A stretch of DNA of 64,000 nucleotides from NCBI GenBank assembly GCA_910578715.1, contig CAJTRL010000013.1:1-64000 (forward strand), written 5' to 3'. The translations under genes were made by a program, and so were the position numbers. A model generated the notes under the pieces. It did no database searches and was not told where the DNA came from. It was given only the letters and a program-made list of their open reading frames with translations. How positions within the stretch are numbered: position 1 is the first letter of the stretch; the number at the start of each line of letters is the position of its first letter. Positions 43,654-53,463 of this stretch are shown here, piece after piece. Source of the DNA: an uncultured Lachnospiraceae bacterium (GTDB taxonomy: Bacteria > Bacillota > Clostridia > Lachnospirales > Lachnospiraceae).

Positions 43654-45870
43654 ATGAAACAGGGACATACGAGTAAATTTAAATTCTGGATGCAGAGAAA
43701 GCTCATGGTACTCTTTTTGTGTGTACTTGTGGCTTTTATCGGCCTGAGCGTTCGTCTGATTCTGATTAATAAGGATAAGGGAAATGACTATAAAAAACAG
43801 GTATTGTCACAGTTGGAGTATGATTCTGTGACAATACCTTTTAAACGTGGTGAAATACTGGACGCTAACGGCACGATACTGGCAATCAGCAACAAGGTGT
43901 ATAATGTGATTCTGGATACGAAGGTTTTAATGGATGACGAAGAAAATCTGGAACCTACGCTGAATGCGCTGCGGACAATTTTTAACATCGATACGGGAAA
44001 AGTGCGGGAGTATATCATAGAGCATCCCAATTCTTCTTATTATGTGCTGGCAAGACGTCTCGATTATGAACAGGTGGAAAAGTTCAAGGCATTGCAGAAT
44101 GATGAAGAAAACGGCTCCCATATTAAGGGTATCTGGTTTGAGGACGAATACAAAAGGGAATATCCGAACGGTTCCCTTGCCTGCGATGTCATTGGTTTTA
44201 CGAGGAGCGATAACGCGGGGCAGTATGGCCTGGAAGAATATTATAATGATGTTTTATGCGGTACGAACGGCAGACAGTACGGTTATCTGAACGATGATTC
44301 CAATCTGCAGAGAACGACGATTCCCGCCATTGACGGGTACGATATCCAGACGACGATAGACGGCAATATCCAGAGCATTGTGGAAAAACATCTGGTGGAA
44401 TTTAACGAAGAGTATAAAGATAATTACAGGGAAGGCAACGGCGCTCATAATGTGGGCTGCATCATCATGGAAGTTAATACGGGCAATATCCTGGCGATGG
44501 CAAGCTATCCCAATTACGATTTAAACGATACGAGAAATACGGAGAACTTAATCGGAATGCCCGAACTGGACGAGCAGAACAGGCGCACAGGAGAATACCT
44601 GACGGCGGCCAAAATAAGCGAAATGGATGATGAAACGCTGTATCGTCATCTGGACGCTCTGTGGAAAAATTTCTGTATCGTTGACACGTACGAACCGGGC
44701 TCCGTTTCCAAACCCTTTACGGTGGCGGCGGCACTTGAAACAGGCGCGATTACGGGAGAAGAAAAGTTTAACTGCGAAGGCTATCTGGAAGTGGGCGATT
44801 ATAAAATCAAATGCCACCAGACATTCGGGGACGGTTATCTTTCCGTGGCGGAAGGAATAGAACGGTCGTGTAATGTGGTGCTGATGAATGTGGCGTTTAA
44901 ACTGGGAAAAGACCGCTTTATTGATTTTCAGCATTTGTTCGGTTTCGGTCTCAAGACCAATATCGATTTGGCGGGGGAGTCCAGAACGGCTTCCCTAGTA
45001 TACAACAAAGACAATATCCGTCAGACGGAGCTTGCCACCTGTTCTTTCGGACAGGGCTTTAACGCTTCTATGATTCAGGTGATTACGGGCTTCTGCTCCC
45101 TGATTAACGGCGGTTATTATTATGAGCCCCATGTGGTGAGCAGAATCATGACCTCGGACGGCGCGACGGTGGAGAATATTACGCCGAGGGTGCTGAAACA
45201 GACGGTGTCACAGTCCACCAGCGATACCATACGGGATTACTGCAATCTGGTGGTGAGCGGCGAGAAAGGAACCGGAAAAACGGCAAGACCGGCGGGGTAT
45301 ATGATTGGCGGGAAAACAGGGACCGCGGAGACACTGCCCAGAGGCAACCATGAATATGTCGTATCGTTTCTCGGTTATGCGCCGATTGACAACCCGGAAA
45401 TCGCCATTTATGTGGTTGTGGACAGGCCGAATGCCGAAACACAGGACGATGCGAAATTCGCAACCAGGATTGTGAGAGCAATTCTGACGGAAGTGCTGCC
45501 ATATCTGAACATTTTTATGACCGAGGAACTTTCGGAAAAAGAAATTGAAGAGCTGGAAGAACTGCATATGCAGATTACGATGCAGCAGCCGGGAGAAGAG
45601 GAAGAAGGCACAGAAGGAGAAGGAAGCGAAGAAGAGGAGCCGGAGCCGGAATCGGCGGCGGATACGGAGACCTGGAAGACCTTCCCGTTAGACCCGGAAA
45701 CAGGTTATCTGAAAGAGCCTCAGACGGGAGATTTGTTTGACCCGGAAACGGGTGCTTCGGTAGGCGGAAAGGCGTTGATTACCGGAGGTGAAAATGACAC
45801 GCCCGTAAGCGGAGTGGGAGAACCGCCCAAAGTCACAGAAGAGCAGGAAGAGGACGATTTTGGCATATAA
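43654..45870 (+). CDS. Class B penicillin-binding protein (FtsI/Pbp2B-like) with acidic tail
   Basis: 738-aa septal transpeptidase candidate. N-terminal transmembrane helix (about residues 15-35), dimerisation domain (FKRGEILDANGTILA), and transpeptidase domain with SVSK near residue 350, SCN near residue 405 and KTGTAE near residue 553. After the domain comes a ~115-residue tail rich in Glu with the near-repeats DPETGYLKEPQTGDLFDPETG, not PASTA repeats. A second class B PBP follows immediately. One of the pair should be vegetative FtsI and the other may be the sporulation-type SpoVD; I cannot assign them with certainty. Confidence 0.9.
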   Translation: MKQGHTSKFKFWMQRKLMVLFLCVLVAFIGLSVRLILINKDKGNDYKKQVLSQLEYDSVTIPFKRGEILDANGTILAISNKVYNVILDTKVLMDDEENLEPTLNALRTIFNIDTGKVREYIIEHPNSSYYVLARRLDYEQVEKFKALQNDEENGSHIKGIWFEDEYKREYPNGSLACDVIGFTRSDNAGQYGLEEYYNDVLCGTNGRQYGYLNDDSNLQRTTIPAIDGYDIQTTIDGNIQSIVEKHLVEFNEEYKDNYREGNGAHNVGCIIMEVNTGNILAMASYPNYDLNDTRNTENLIGMPELDEQNRRTGEYLTAAKISEMDDETLYRHLDALWKNFCIVDTYEPGSVSKPFTVAAALETGAITGEEKFNCEGYLEVGDYKIKCHQTFGDGYLSVAEGIERSCNVVLMNVAFKLGKDRFIDFQHLFGFGLKTNIDLAGESRTASLVYNKDNIRQTELATCSFGQGFNASMIQVITGFCSLINGGYYYEPHVVSRIMTSDGATVENITPRVLKQTVSQSTSDTIRDYCNLVVSGEKGTGKTARPAGYMIGGKTGTAETLPRGNHEYVVSFLGYAPIDNPEIAIYVVVDRPNAETQDDAKFATRIVRAILTEVLPYLNIFMTEELSEKEIEELEELHMQITMQQPGEEEEGTEGEGSEEEEPEPESAADTETWKTFPLDPETGYLKEPQTGDLFDPETGASVGGKALITGGENDTPVSGVGEPPKVTEEQEEDDFGI

Positions 45871-45897
45871 TACGGAAATGTAATAGTTCATACGAAT

Positions 45898-45948
45898 AAC
45901 CTCATAAAAAAGGTAATAAATTATATTAATACCTTTTTATGAGGTTTT
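45898..45948 (+). terminator. Terminator-like hairpin between the two PBP genes
   Basis: AACCTCATAAAAA-AGGT (45898-45914) pairs with ACCTTTTTATGAGGTT (45931-45946) with one bulged A, and T4 closes the arm. The GAGG in the right arm (45941-45944) is the only ribosome binding site for the next gene at 45954, so termination or folding and translation of the second PBP are mutually exclusive. Confidence 0.65.
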
Positions 45949-45953
45949 CCTGA

Positions 45954-47711
45954 ATGATGAGAGAAACGGAACATTCCCATAAAACTTTTCACCGGAAAAA
46001 AACGGTTACGGTATTTTTTCTTTGTATGCTCCTTTTTACGGGGCTGATTGGCAGGCTGGTCTATCTGATGGTGTTTCAGTCGGCTTATTATATGGAGAAG
46101 GCCAGGGAGCTGCATGAGCGGGAGCGCAGCATCAAGGCCGCGCGGGGAAGGATTCTGGACGCCAACGGTGAAATTCTGGCCGATAACCGGACGGTATGCA
46201 CCATTTCGGTCATCCACAATCAGATAGAAGATGCGGAACAGGTCATTGCGGTATTGGCAAAAGAACTGGATTTATCGGAAGATTATGTCAGAAAGCGCGT
46301 GGAAAAATATTCCGCCATCGAAAAAATCAAAAGCAATGTGGATAAATCCGTGGGCGACACGATTCGTTCCTATGAACTGGCGGGCGTTAAGGTGGACGAA
46401 GACTATAAAAGGTATTACCCATACGATTCCCTCGCATCCAAAGTCCTGGGCTTTACGGGCGGCGATAACCAGGGAATCATCGGCCTTGAAGTGATTTATG
46501 AAGAATATCTTCAGGGAGAAGCGGGAATGATTCTGACAGTGACGGACGCCAAGGGGGTAGAAGTTCCGGAAGCCGGAGAAGAGCGGATTGAACCGGTAAA
46601 CGGAAAGGATTTATATATCAGTCTGGATATCAATATCCAGAGTTATGCCACGCAGCTTGCCATGCAGACGCTGGAGACAAAACAGGCGCAAAGCGTTTCG
46701 ATTATCGTCATGAATCCTCAGAACGGGGAAATCAAGGCAATGGTCAATGTGCCGGAATTTGATTTGAACCATCCCTATACGCTGCCGGAAGAACTGGAGG
46801 AAGCGGACCTGGATGCCGACAAAAGACAGGAACTGTTAAACGCCATGTGGCGGAACGGCTGCATCAACGACACTTACGAGCCCGGTTCCACCTTTAAGAC
46901 GGTGACTGCCGCGGCTGCACTGGAAGAGGGCGTCGTGACGGTAAACGATAATTTCAACTGTCCGGGATATGTGATGGTGGAAGACAGGCGCATCCGGTGC
47001 CATAAGATTGCCGGACACGGAGCGGAAAATTTCGTACAGGCAACGATGAACTCCTGTAATCCTGTTTTTGTAACGGTGGGACTCAGGCTCGGCGTGGATA
47101 ATTATTATAAATATTTTCAGCAGTTCGGCCTGCTCGATAAGACCGGAATTGACTTGCCGGGAGAAGCGGGAACAATTATGCACAAGAAAGAAAATATAGG
47201 CCTTGTGGAGCTGGCGACGATTTCTTTCGGACAGTCTTTTCAGATTACGCCGATTCAGCTGGCGGTAACGGTATCTTCTTTTATCAACGGGGGAAAACGC
47301 GTAACACCGCATTTCGGCATACGGGTGGCCGATTCGGATGGTAGTGACAGTCAGTCTTTTACCTATTCGGTCCGGGAAAATGTCATTTCCGCGGAGACGT
47401 CGGAAACGATGAAATATCTGCTGGAACAGGTTGTGGAAAACGGCGGCGGCAAAAACGCTTACATAGAAGGATACCGCATCGGCGGGAAAACGGCGACGAG
47501 CCAGACACTTCCCAGGGGAAGCGGCAAATACATTGCATCTTTTATTGGATTTGCGCCGGCCGATGACCCGGAAATCCTCGCGCTCTGTATCATTAATCAT
47601 CCACAGGGAACTTATTATGGCGGCCAGATTGCGGCGCCTGTGGTGAAACAGCTTTTTGAAAATATTCTTCCTTATTTGGAGAAGATGGATTATAATAACA
47701 GAAGTACCTGA
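45954..47711 (+). CDS. Class B penicillin-binding protein (SpoVD/FtsI-like) with KTAT variant
   Basis: 585-aa transpeptidase. N-terminal transmembrane helix (about residues 18-40), dimerisation domain (AARGRILDANGEILADN), transpeptidase domain with STFK near residue 311, SCN near residue 366. The third motif reads KTATSQ near residue 511 instead of the usual KTGT. It has no C-terminal PASTA domain, unlike B. subtilis SpoVD. A second ATG at 45957 is an equally possible start. It is followed 13 nt later by mraY, consistent with a septal or spore-cortex role. Confidence 0.9.
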   Translation: MMRETEHSHKTFHRKKTVTVFFLCMLLFTGLIGRLVYLMVFQSAYYMEKARELHERERSIKAARGRILDANGEILADNRTVCTISVIHNQIEDAEQVIAVLAKELDLSEDYVRKRVEKYSAIEKIKSNVDKSVGDTIRSYELAGVKVDEDYKRYYPYDSLASKVLGFTGGDNQGIIGLEVIYEEYLQGEAGMILTVTDAKGVEVPEAGEERIEPVNGKDLYISLDINIQSYATQLAMQTLETKQAQSVSIIVMNPQNGEIKAMVNVPEFDLNHPYTLPEELEEADLDADKRQELLNAMWRNGCINDTYEPGSTFKTVTAAAALEEGVVTVNDNFNCPGYVMVEDRRIRCHKIAGHGAENFVQATMNSCNPVFVTVGLRLGVDNYYKYFQQFGLLDKTGIDLPGEAGTIMHKKENIGLVELATISFGQSFQITPIQLAVTVSSFINGGKRVTPHFGIRVADSDGSDSQSFTYSVRENVISAETSETMKYLLEQVVENGGGKNAYIEGYRIGGKTATSQTLPRGSGKYIASFIGFAPADDPEILALCIINHPQGTYYGGQIAAPVVKQLFENILPYLEKMDYNNRST

Positions 47712-47724
47712 AAGGAGACAGAGA

Positions 47725-48684
47725 ATGGATGCTACAATTTTGATGTCGGTGATTATTTCTTTTGCAATCAGCGTTGCTCTCGGACCGTTGGTGATTCCTT
47801 TTTTAAAGAGGCTGAAGGTTGGCCAGACCGTCCGCGATGAAGGGCCGAAGGAGCACCTGAAAAAAAACGGCACGCCGACGATGGGCGGTATTCTGATACT
47901 CATCAGCATTGTAGTGACTTCGATTCTCTATGTAAAAGATTATCCGAAAATCATTCCGATTCTTTTTGTGACGATGGGCTTCGGTCTCATCGGTTTCCTG
48001 GATGATTATATCAAAGTGGTGTTAAAGCGTTCCATGGGACTGCGGGCCTGGCAGAAAATGGCGATGCAGATTGTTGTGACCGGTGTGTTTGCCTATTATA
48101 TCACTCATTATACGGATGTTCCGCTGGCCTTGAAAATTCCGTTTATGCCGGGCGTGACGCTGGACCTGGGGGCATTCAACATTCCGTTTCTGTTCTTTAT
48201 CGTGCTTGGCACGGTAAACGGAGCGAATTTTACGGACGGACTGGACGGACTGGCGAGTTCCGTTACGGTACTGATTGCTACCTTTTTTACGGTGGCTGCA
48301 ATCGGTTTACAGAGCGGCATCGAGCCGGTCACTTGTGCCGTGGTCGGTGCACTGCTTGGATTTTTACTGTTTAACGTATATCCGGCGAGCGTTTTTATGG
48401 GCGATACGGGCTCATTGGCGCTCGGCGGTTTTGTGGCCGCTACGGCTTATATGCTGCAAATGCCGATATTTCTGGCGCTTGTGGCGTTTATCTATGTAAT
48501 CGAGGTGTTATCCGTCGTCATTCAGATAGGTTATTTTAAGATGACCAATGGGAAGCGCATCTTTAAGATGGCCCCTATTCACCATCACTTTGAGCTGTGC
48601 GGCTGGTCTGAGACAAGGGTGGTGGCGGTCTTTTCCATCGTGACGGCGCTGCTTTGCCTGGTGGCATTGATGGGAATAAGCTAG
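47725..48684 (+). CDS. mraY: Phospho-N-acetylmuramoyl-pentapeptide transferase MraY
   Basis: 319-aa membrane enzyme with about ten transmembrane helices that makes lipid I. Signature segments are EGPKEHLKKNGTPTMGGIL, FGLIGFLDDYIK (Asp pair), NFTDGLDGLASS and the HHHFELCGWSE loop (MAPIHHHFEL). AAAGGAG lies 7 nt before the ATG at 47725. It belongs to the division cluster. Confidence 0.97.
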   Translation: MDATILMSVIISFAISVALGPLVIPFLKRLKVGQTVRDEGPKEHLKKNGTPTMGGILILISIVVTSILYVKDYPKIIPILFVTMGFGLIGFLDDYIKVVLKRSMGLRAWQKMAMQIVVTGVFAYYITHYTDVPLALKIPFMPGVTLDLGAFNIPFLFFIVLGTVNGANFTDGLDGLASSVTVLIATFFTVAAIGLQSGIEPVTCAVVGALLGFLLFNVYPASVFMGDTGSLALGGFVAATAYMLQMPIFLALVAFIYVIEVLSVVIQIGYFKMTNGKRIFKMAPIHHHFELCGWSETRVVAVFSIVTALLCLVALMGIS

Positions 48685-48712
48685 TTTTCGTATTTGAAGA
48701 GGTGGTATCGTG

Positions 48713-50071
48713 ATGGATTTAAAAGGGAAAAAGGTATTGGTGGTCGGCGCCGGCCTCAGCGGTATCGGAGCGGTAGAAGCGTTGTGTAAGGCGGGAGCAG
48801 CGCCGGTTCTGTATGATGAAAAAGCGGCCGCGGAAGAGATAGGGAAGAAACTGCCGGATGCCTGTGCATGCAAGATTGTGACCGGAAGCCTTTCGGAAGA
48901 TGTCAGGGCGGAGGCAGAACTTGCCGTTTTCAGTCCGGGCGTTCCGGTGGATACGGCCCTTGCCGACAGGCTGCGGGAAAGCGGGATTGCTATCTGGGGC
49001 GAGATTGAGCTCGCCTATGTTCTTGGAAAAGGAAGGGTTATTGCGATTACCGGGACGAACGGCAAGACAACGACTACTTCTCTGGTCGGCGAAATCATGA
49101 AACGGCATTTCGCAAGCGTTTATGTGGTGGGGAATATCGGAAATCCTTATACCAAAGCCGCGCCGGAGACGGCGGATAACACGGTTACGGTAGCGGAAAT
49201 CAGCAGTTTCCAGCTGGAAACGATTCATACGTTTCATCCGGAAGTATCGGCAATTTTAAATATCACCCCTGACCACCTGAACAGACATCATACGATGGAA
49301 AATTATGTTGCGGTCAAAGAGCGGATTGCGGAAAATCAGACGAAAAAGGATATATGTGTCTTAAATTATGAAGATGCCTACACGAAAGACTTTGGAGAAC
49401 GCTGTCCGGCCAGAGTGGTTTATTTTTCTTCGGCAAGGAGGCTGGAAGACGGACTGTATCTTGACGGAGAAGAGATTTACCAGGCACAGGGAGGCCGGGC
49501 GGAGCGGCTCATGAATATTCACGAGATGAATCTGGTCGGTATCTGCAACGTGGAAAATGTGATGGCGGCAATTGCCATTGCGCAGGCCCTGGGCGTTCCG
49601 ATGGAAGAAATTCTGGAGACAGTCAGGAATTTTAAGGCGGTGGAACACCGTATCGAGTTTGTGGCTGCAAAGCGGGGCGTTGACTACTATAATGATTCCA
49701 AAGCGACAAACCCGGATGCGGCAATTCAGGGCATTAAGGCGATGTCAAAGCCCACGCTCCTGATTGGCGGCGGTTTCGATAAAGAAAGCGAGTACGACGA
49801 CTGGATTGTTTCTTTTGACGGAAAAGTGAAGTGCCTTGTCCTGATTGGGCAGACGCGGGAAAAAATAGCATCCTGTGCCAGAGCCCACGGCATCACGGAG
49901 ATTGTTCTGGCGGACAGTTTCAGGGAGGCGCTTGATATCTGTGTGGAAAGGGCGGTTCCCGGCGATGCGGTGCTGCTTTCCCCGGCCTGTGCGAGCTGGG
50001 GCATGTTTCCGAACTATGAGGTAAGAGGAAAACAATTTAAAGAGTATGTGAATCAGTTGAAGGAGTTATAA
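48713..50071 (+). CDS. murD: UDP-MurNAc-L-alanine:D-glutamate ligase MurD
   Basis: 452-aa Mur ligase that adds D-Glu. N-terminal Rossmann-like domain (VLVVGAGLSGIGA), ATP motif ITGTNGKTTTTSL near residue 113, NITPDHLNRH, and C-terminal YNDSKATNPDA and LLSPACASWGMFPNYEVRGKQF. AAGAGGTGG precedes the ATG at 48713; a GTG one codon earlier is also possible. Confidence 0.97.
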   Translation: MDLKGKKVLVVGAGLSGIGAVEALCKAGAAPVLYDEKAAAEEIGKKLPDACACKIVTGSLSEDVRAEAELAVFSPGVPVDTALADRLRESGIAIWGEIELAYVLGKGRVIAITGTNGKTTTTSLVGEIMKRHFASVYVVGNIGNPYTKAAPETADNTVTVAEISSFQLETIHTFHPEVSAILNITPDHLNRHHTMENYVAVKERIAENQTKKDICVLNYEDAYTKDFGERCPARVVYFSSARRLEDGLYLDGEEIYQAQGGRAERLMNIHEMNLVGICNVENVMAAIAIAQALGVPMEEILETVRNFKAVEHRIEFVAAKRGVDYYNDSKATNPDAAIQGIKAMSKPTLLIGGGFDKESEYDDWIVSFDGKVKCLVLIGQTREKIASCARAHGITEIVLADSFREALDICVERAVPGDAVLLSPACASWGMFPNYEVRGKQFKEYVNQLKEL

Positions 50072-50073
50072 GC

Positions 50074-51252
50074 GTGGCGGAGAGAGGATTATCCCGTAAA
50101 AAAAACAATATAGCGAATTATATGGATTATACGCTGTTATTCATTGTCATCTTTCTGCTCGGTTTCGGTCTTGTCATGGTTTACTCCACCAGCTCCTATT
50201 CCGCGAATCTGCAGTTTGACGGGGACGCCGCATGGTATTTCCGGAAGCAGCTGTGGGCGACGGCGCTCGGAATTGTGGTAATGATGGTGGTTGCGAATAT
50301 ACCGTATCATTTCTGGGAGCAGTTTGCGGTGCTTGGCTATATCGTTTCCGTCGTTCTGATTCTGCTGATTATTCCGTTCGGAACGGAATCCCACGGCGCG
50401 AAAAGATGGCTCAACATTGCCGGTATTTCCGTGCAGCCCGCTGAAATCGCGAAGCTCGGCATGATTTTGTTTCTGGCGAGTATGATATGTACGATGGGAA
50501 ACCGCATCCGGCAGAAAAAAGGCTTTTTTACCGTATTAATCGTACCGGTTCCGATTGCGATTATGCTGTGGCGGATTACTTCGAACCTGAGCTCTGCGAT
50601 TATCGTTATGGGAATCGCGGTGTTGATGTTGTTCGTTTCCTGTCCGGATTATAAGCGGTTTGTAATTCTCGGAGTCGTTACGCTCGCGGCGGCGGCGCTC
50701 ATTGTGCTCGTCATTGTGAAAATGGCGGAATCGGGTGCGGGAGACGGAGAAAGCGTCGGCGGCTTCCGTGGGGCGCGTATCTTAGCGTGGCTGGACCCGG
50801 AGGCTTATGCCGTCGGAAAGGGCTTCCAGACTTTACAGGGGCTGTACGCCATCGGCTCCGGCGGTATCCTGGGGAAAGGGCTTGGTAACAGCAAGCAGAA
50901 ACTGGGATTTATCCCGGAGGCGCAGAACGATATGATTTTTTCGATTATCTGCGAAGAGCTTGGACTGTTTGGCGCGATTGCAATCATTTTGATGTTTATC
51001 ATGCTTATCTGGCGTTTTATGATTATTGCGAACAATGCACCCGACCTGTTTGGCGCGCTTCTGGTGGTCGGCGTGCTCGGACATATTGCAATTCAGGTTA
51101 TTCTGAACATAGCCGTTGTTACGAATACGATTCCCAATACGGGAATTTCCCTGCCGTTTATCAGTTACGGGGGCACTTCCGTATTGTTTCTGCTGATTGA
51201 AATCGGCCTTGTATTAAGCGTGGCGAAAGGAATCCGGTTAAAAGATTTGTAA
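50074..51252 (+). CDS. ftsW: Lipid II polymerase FtsW (SEDS family)
   Basis: 392-aa membrane protein with ten predicted transmembrane segments. SEDS family glycosyltransferases polymerise lipid II together with a class B PBP. Motifs: FGLVMVYSTSSY near the N terminus, GAKRWLNIAGISVQPAEIAKL near residue 110, FIPEAQNDMIFSIICEELG with the catalytic Asp region, and GISLPFISYGGTS near the end. It starts with GTG at 50074 two bases after murD, with GAAGGAG upstream. By position it is FtsW, although SpoVE-type sporulation paralogues look the same. Confidence 0.93.
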   Translation: MAERGLSRKKNNIANYMDYTLLFIVIFLLGFGLVMVYSTSSYSANLQFDGDAAWYFRKQLWATALGIVVMMVVANIPYHFWEQFAVLGYIVSVVLILLIIPFGTESHGAKRWLNIAGISVQPAEIAKLGMILFLASMICTMGNRIRQKKGFFTVLIVPVPIAIMLWRITSNLSSAIIVMGIAVLMLFVSCPDYKRFVILGVVTLAAAALIVLVIVKMAESGAGDGESVGGFRGARILAWLDPEAYAVGKGFQTLQGLYAIGSGGILGKGLGNSKQKLGFIPEAQNDMIFSIICEELGLFGAIAIILMFIMLIWRFMIIANNAPDLFGALLVVGVLGHIAIQVILNIAVVTNTIPNTGISLPFISYGGTSVLFLLIEIGLVLSVAKGIRLKDL

Positions 51253-51325
51253 GTACAAGATAATTTTTGCGGTTTTTACCATATAGATAAAGTAGGTCAT
51301 ATATTATCTGCTTTGAGGTTTTGCT

Positions 51326-52576
51326 ATGGATGCGATTCAGATATATGGTGGAAACTGTCTTCATGGTCAGGTCAGGATACAGGGTTCCAAAAACGCGGTG
51401 CTGCCGATTCTTTCCGCAGCTTTATTGATAGACGGCGTCTGTGAAATAGAAAATTGTCCTGTTATCAGCGATGTATATCATATGCTGCGTTTGATGGAAA
51501 GCCTGTGCTGTAAAGTAGAAAGAAACGGGCATACGGTCAGGGTGGACGCTTCCGGGGTGTCCAGATGTGATATGCCTTCGGATTCCGTCAGTGTTATGCG
51601 TTCTTCCATTATGCTGCTCGGCTCGCTGCTTGCCCGTACGGGAAGCGTCAGTATGCAGTATCCGGGCGGCTGTGTCATCGGAAAGCGGCCCATTGACCTG
51701 CATCTTGAAGGGCTGCGGAAAATGGGCGTTGTTATCAGAGAACGGGAAGACGGTTTTGACGCGGAGACAAAAGGGCTGACCGGAGCGGTGCACAGGCTGC
51801 CGTTCATCAGCGTGGGAGCTACGGAAAACCTTGTGCTTGCGGCTGTTCTTGCCAAAGGAGAAACAGTAATTGAAAATGCGGCGCGGGAACCGGAAATTGT
51901 CGCGCTGTGCGATTTTCTGCAGAAAGCGGGCGCGGATATCGAAGGCGTCGGTACGAAGAGACTGCATATCAGAGGCGTGGAAAAGCTGCATGAAATTTCC
52001 TATCGGGTTCCGGCGGACAGAATTGTAGCGGGCACATATCTGGCAGCCTGTCTGTGCTGCGGGGGAGAAATCTTTTTAAAAGACGCGCCCTGTGTGCAGA
52101 TGAAAGCGGTCAGCGCGGCTGCGGCCTCTATGGGTGCAGAGATAGAAGAGCATGAAGAGGGATTGTCCGTTGTCTGCAAAGAGAGAAGAGTCATGCCGCC
52201 CGGTCTCATAACGGAATGTTATCCGGGATTCCCGACGGATTTGCAGTCCGCTTTTCTGGCGGCGATGTCGCTGGCGGACGGGGAAGGCGTACTGGAAGAG
52301 ACGATTTTTGAGAATCGCTTTCGTATTGTGCCGCAGTTACAGCAGATGGGTGCAAAAATTTCCTGTCAGGACAGCCGGGTTTATGTGAGCGGCGTCAAAA
52401 CGCTTCACGGGGCCATCCTGAAAGCGGAGGAACTGCGGGGAGGCGCGGCGCTGGTACTTGCAGGCTGTGCGGCGGAAGGAAAAAGCATTATAAAGAACCG
52501 GCATTTCATCGAAAGAGGTTACGAGGATATCTGTCTGGATATGCGCGCGCTCGGCGCCGATGCTGCGCTGCTGTAA
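51326..52576 (+). CDS. murA: UDP-N-acetylglucosamine 1-carboxyvinyltransferase MurA
   Basis: 416-aa enzyme that commits UDP-GlcNAc to peptidoglycan synthesis. The substrate motif RIQGSKNAVLPIL is near residue 18 and the catalytic loop PGGCVIGKRP has the Cys at residue 116, the residue modified by fosfomycin. GAGG lies 7 nt before the ATG. It sits where murG or murC is found in many division clusters. Confidence 0.96.
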   Translation: MDAIQIYGGNCLHGQVRIQGSKNAVLPILSAALLIDGVCEIENCPVISDVYHMLRLMESLCCKVERNGHTVRVDASGVSRCDMPSDSVSVMRSSIMLLGSLLARTGSVSMQYPGGCVIGKRPIDLHLEGLRKMGVVIREREDGFDAETKGLTGAVHRLPFISVGATENLVLAAVLAKGETVIENAAREPEIVALCDFLQKAGADIEGVGTKRLHIRGVEKLHEISYRVPADRIVAGTYLAACLCCGGEIFLKDAPCVQMKAVSAAAASMGAEIEEHEEGLSVVCKERRVMPPGLITECYPGFPTDLQSAFLAAMSLADGEGVLEETIFENRFRIVPQLQQMGAKISCQDSRVYVSGVKTLHGAILKAEELRGGAALVLAGCAAEGKSIIKNRHFIERGYEDICLDMRALGADAALL

Positions 52577-52624
52577 CTGCCGGACGGTATCGTATGCGGA
52601 AGTGTTATTGGTAAGGAATCAGGT

Positions 52625-53461
52625 ATGGGCAGCAAAAAGGTCGTAAAAAAATTAAATAAAAAAAACATTCATTTGCGGCTCGTGAAAAAAGAAAAGCAGA
52701 AGGAGAAAAAGGAGCAGTTAGAGCAGAAAATCCGTTTTGGCAGAGTAAAGCGGATTCTGATTCTTTCTGCTATCCTTATCTTTCTGCTTGTTGCGCTTGC
52801 GACGGGATATATTTATATTGTAGATAATTATACGATAACCACTATTTATGTGGAAGGAAATATTCATTATACAAATGAGGAAATCATAGCGATGGTTATG
52901 GACGGAAAATATACGGATAATTCTCTCTTTCTGTCCTGGAAGTATCGGGATAAGGGAATTGACGATATTCCTTTTGTGCAGACGATGGATGTTATCGTGG
53001 AGGCGAAAGATACCGTCCGGATTAAAGTATATGAGAAGGCCATAGCGGGGTATGTAGCATATCTTGGAAGGTATATCTATTTTGATAAGGATGGCATTGT
53101 CGTAGAGACTTCCGAGGAAAGCACGCCGGGGATTCCTCAGGTAACGGGTCTTACTTTTTCTCATGTCATTCTGCACGAGCCGCTCCCGGTGGAGAATCAG
53201 GAGGTTTTTGAGGATATTTTGAATATTACGCAGCTGCTGGAGAAGTATTCTCTCCCGGTGGACAAGATTTATTTTTCACCCGATTATCAGGTGACCTTAA
53301 TTTTCGGAGAGGCCAGAGTTGCGATGGGAGGAAGCGATGATATCGATGAGAAGATTATGGGGCTTCAGTACATGCTTCCGAGTCTGGAAGGGAAAAAAGG
53401 AACGCTCGATATGAGGGAATATACGGAGGATACGAAGATGATAAGTTTTGAACCGGATTAA
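52625..53461 (+). CDS. ftsQ: Cell-division protein FtsQ/DivIB
   Basis: 278-aa bitopic protein. A very basic cytoplasmic N terminus (~45 residues) precedes one transmembrane helix (about residues 43-63), a POTRA domain (ITTIYVEGNIHYTNEEIIAMV) and the beta domain (IVETSEESTPGIPQVTGL). It scaffolds FtsL and the septal PBP. It closes the first part of the division cluster; a long structured gap separates it from ftsZ. Confidence 0.92.
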   Translation: MGSKKVVKKLNKKNIHLRLVKKEKQKEKKEQLEQKIRFGRVKRILILSAILIFLLVALATGYIYIVDNYTITTIYVEGNIHYTNEEIIAMVMDGKYTDNSLFLSWKYRDKGIDDIPFVQTMDVIVEAKDTVRIKVYEKAIAGYVAYLGRYIYFDKDGIVVETSEESTPGIPQVTGLTFSHVILHEPLPVENQEVFEDILNITQLLEKYSLPVDKIYFSPDYQVTLIFGEARVAMGGSDDIDEKIMGLQYMLPSLEGKKGTLDMREYTEDTKMISFEPD

Positions 53462-53463
53462 CT

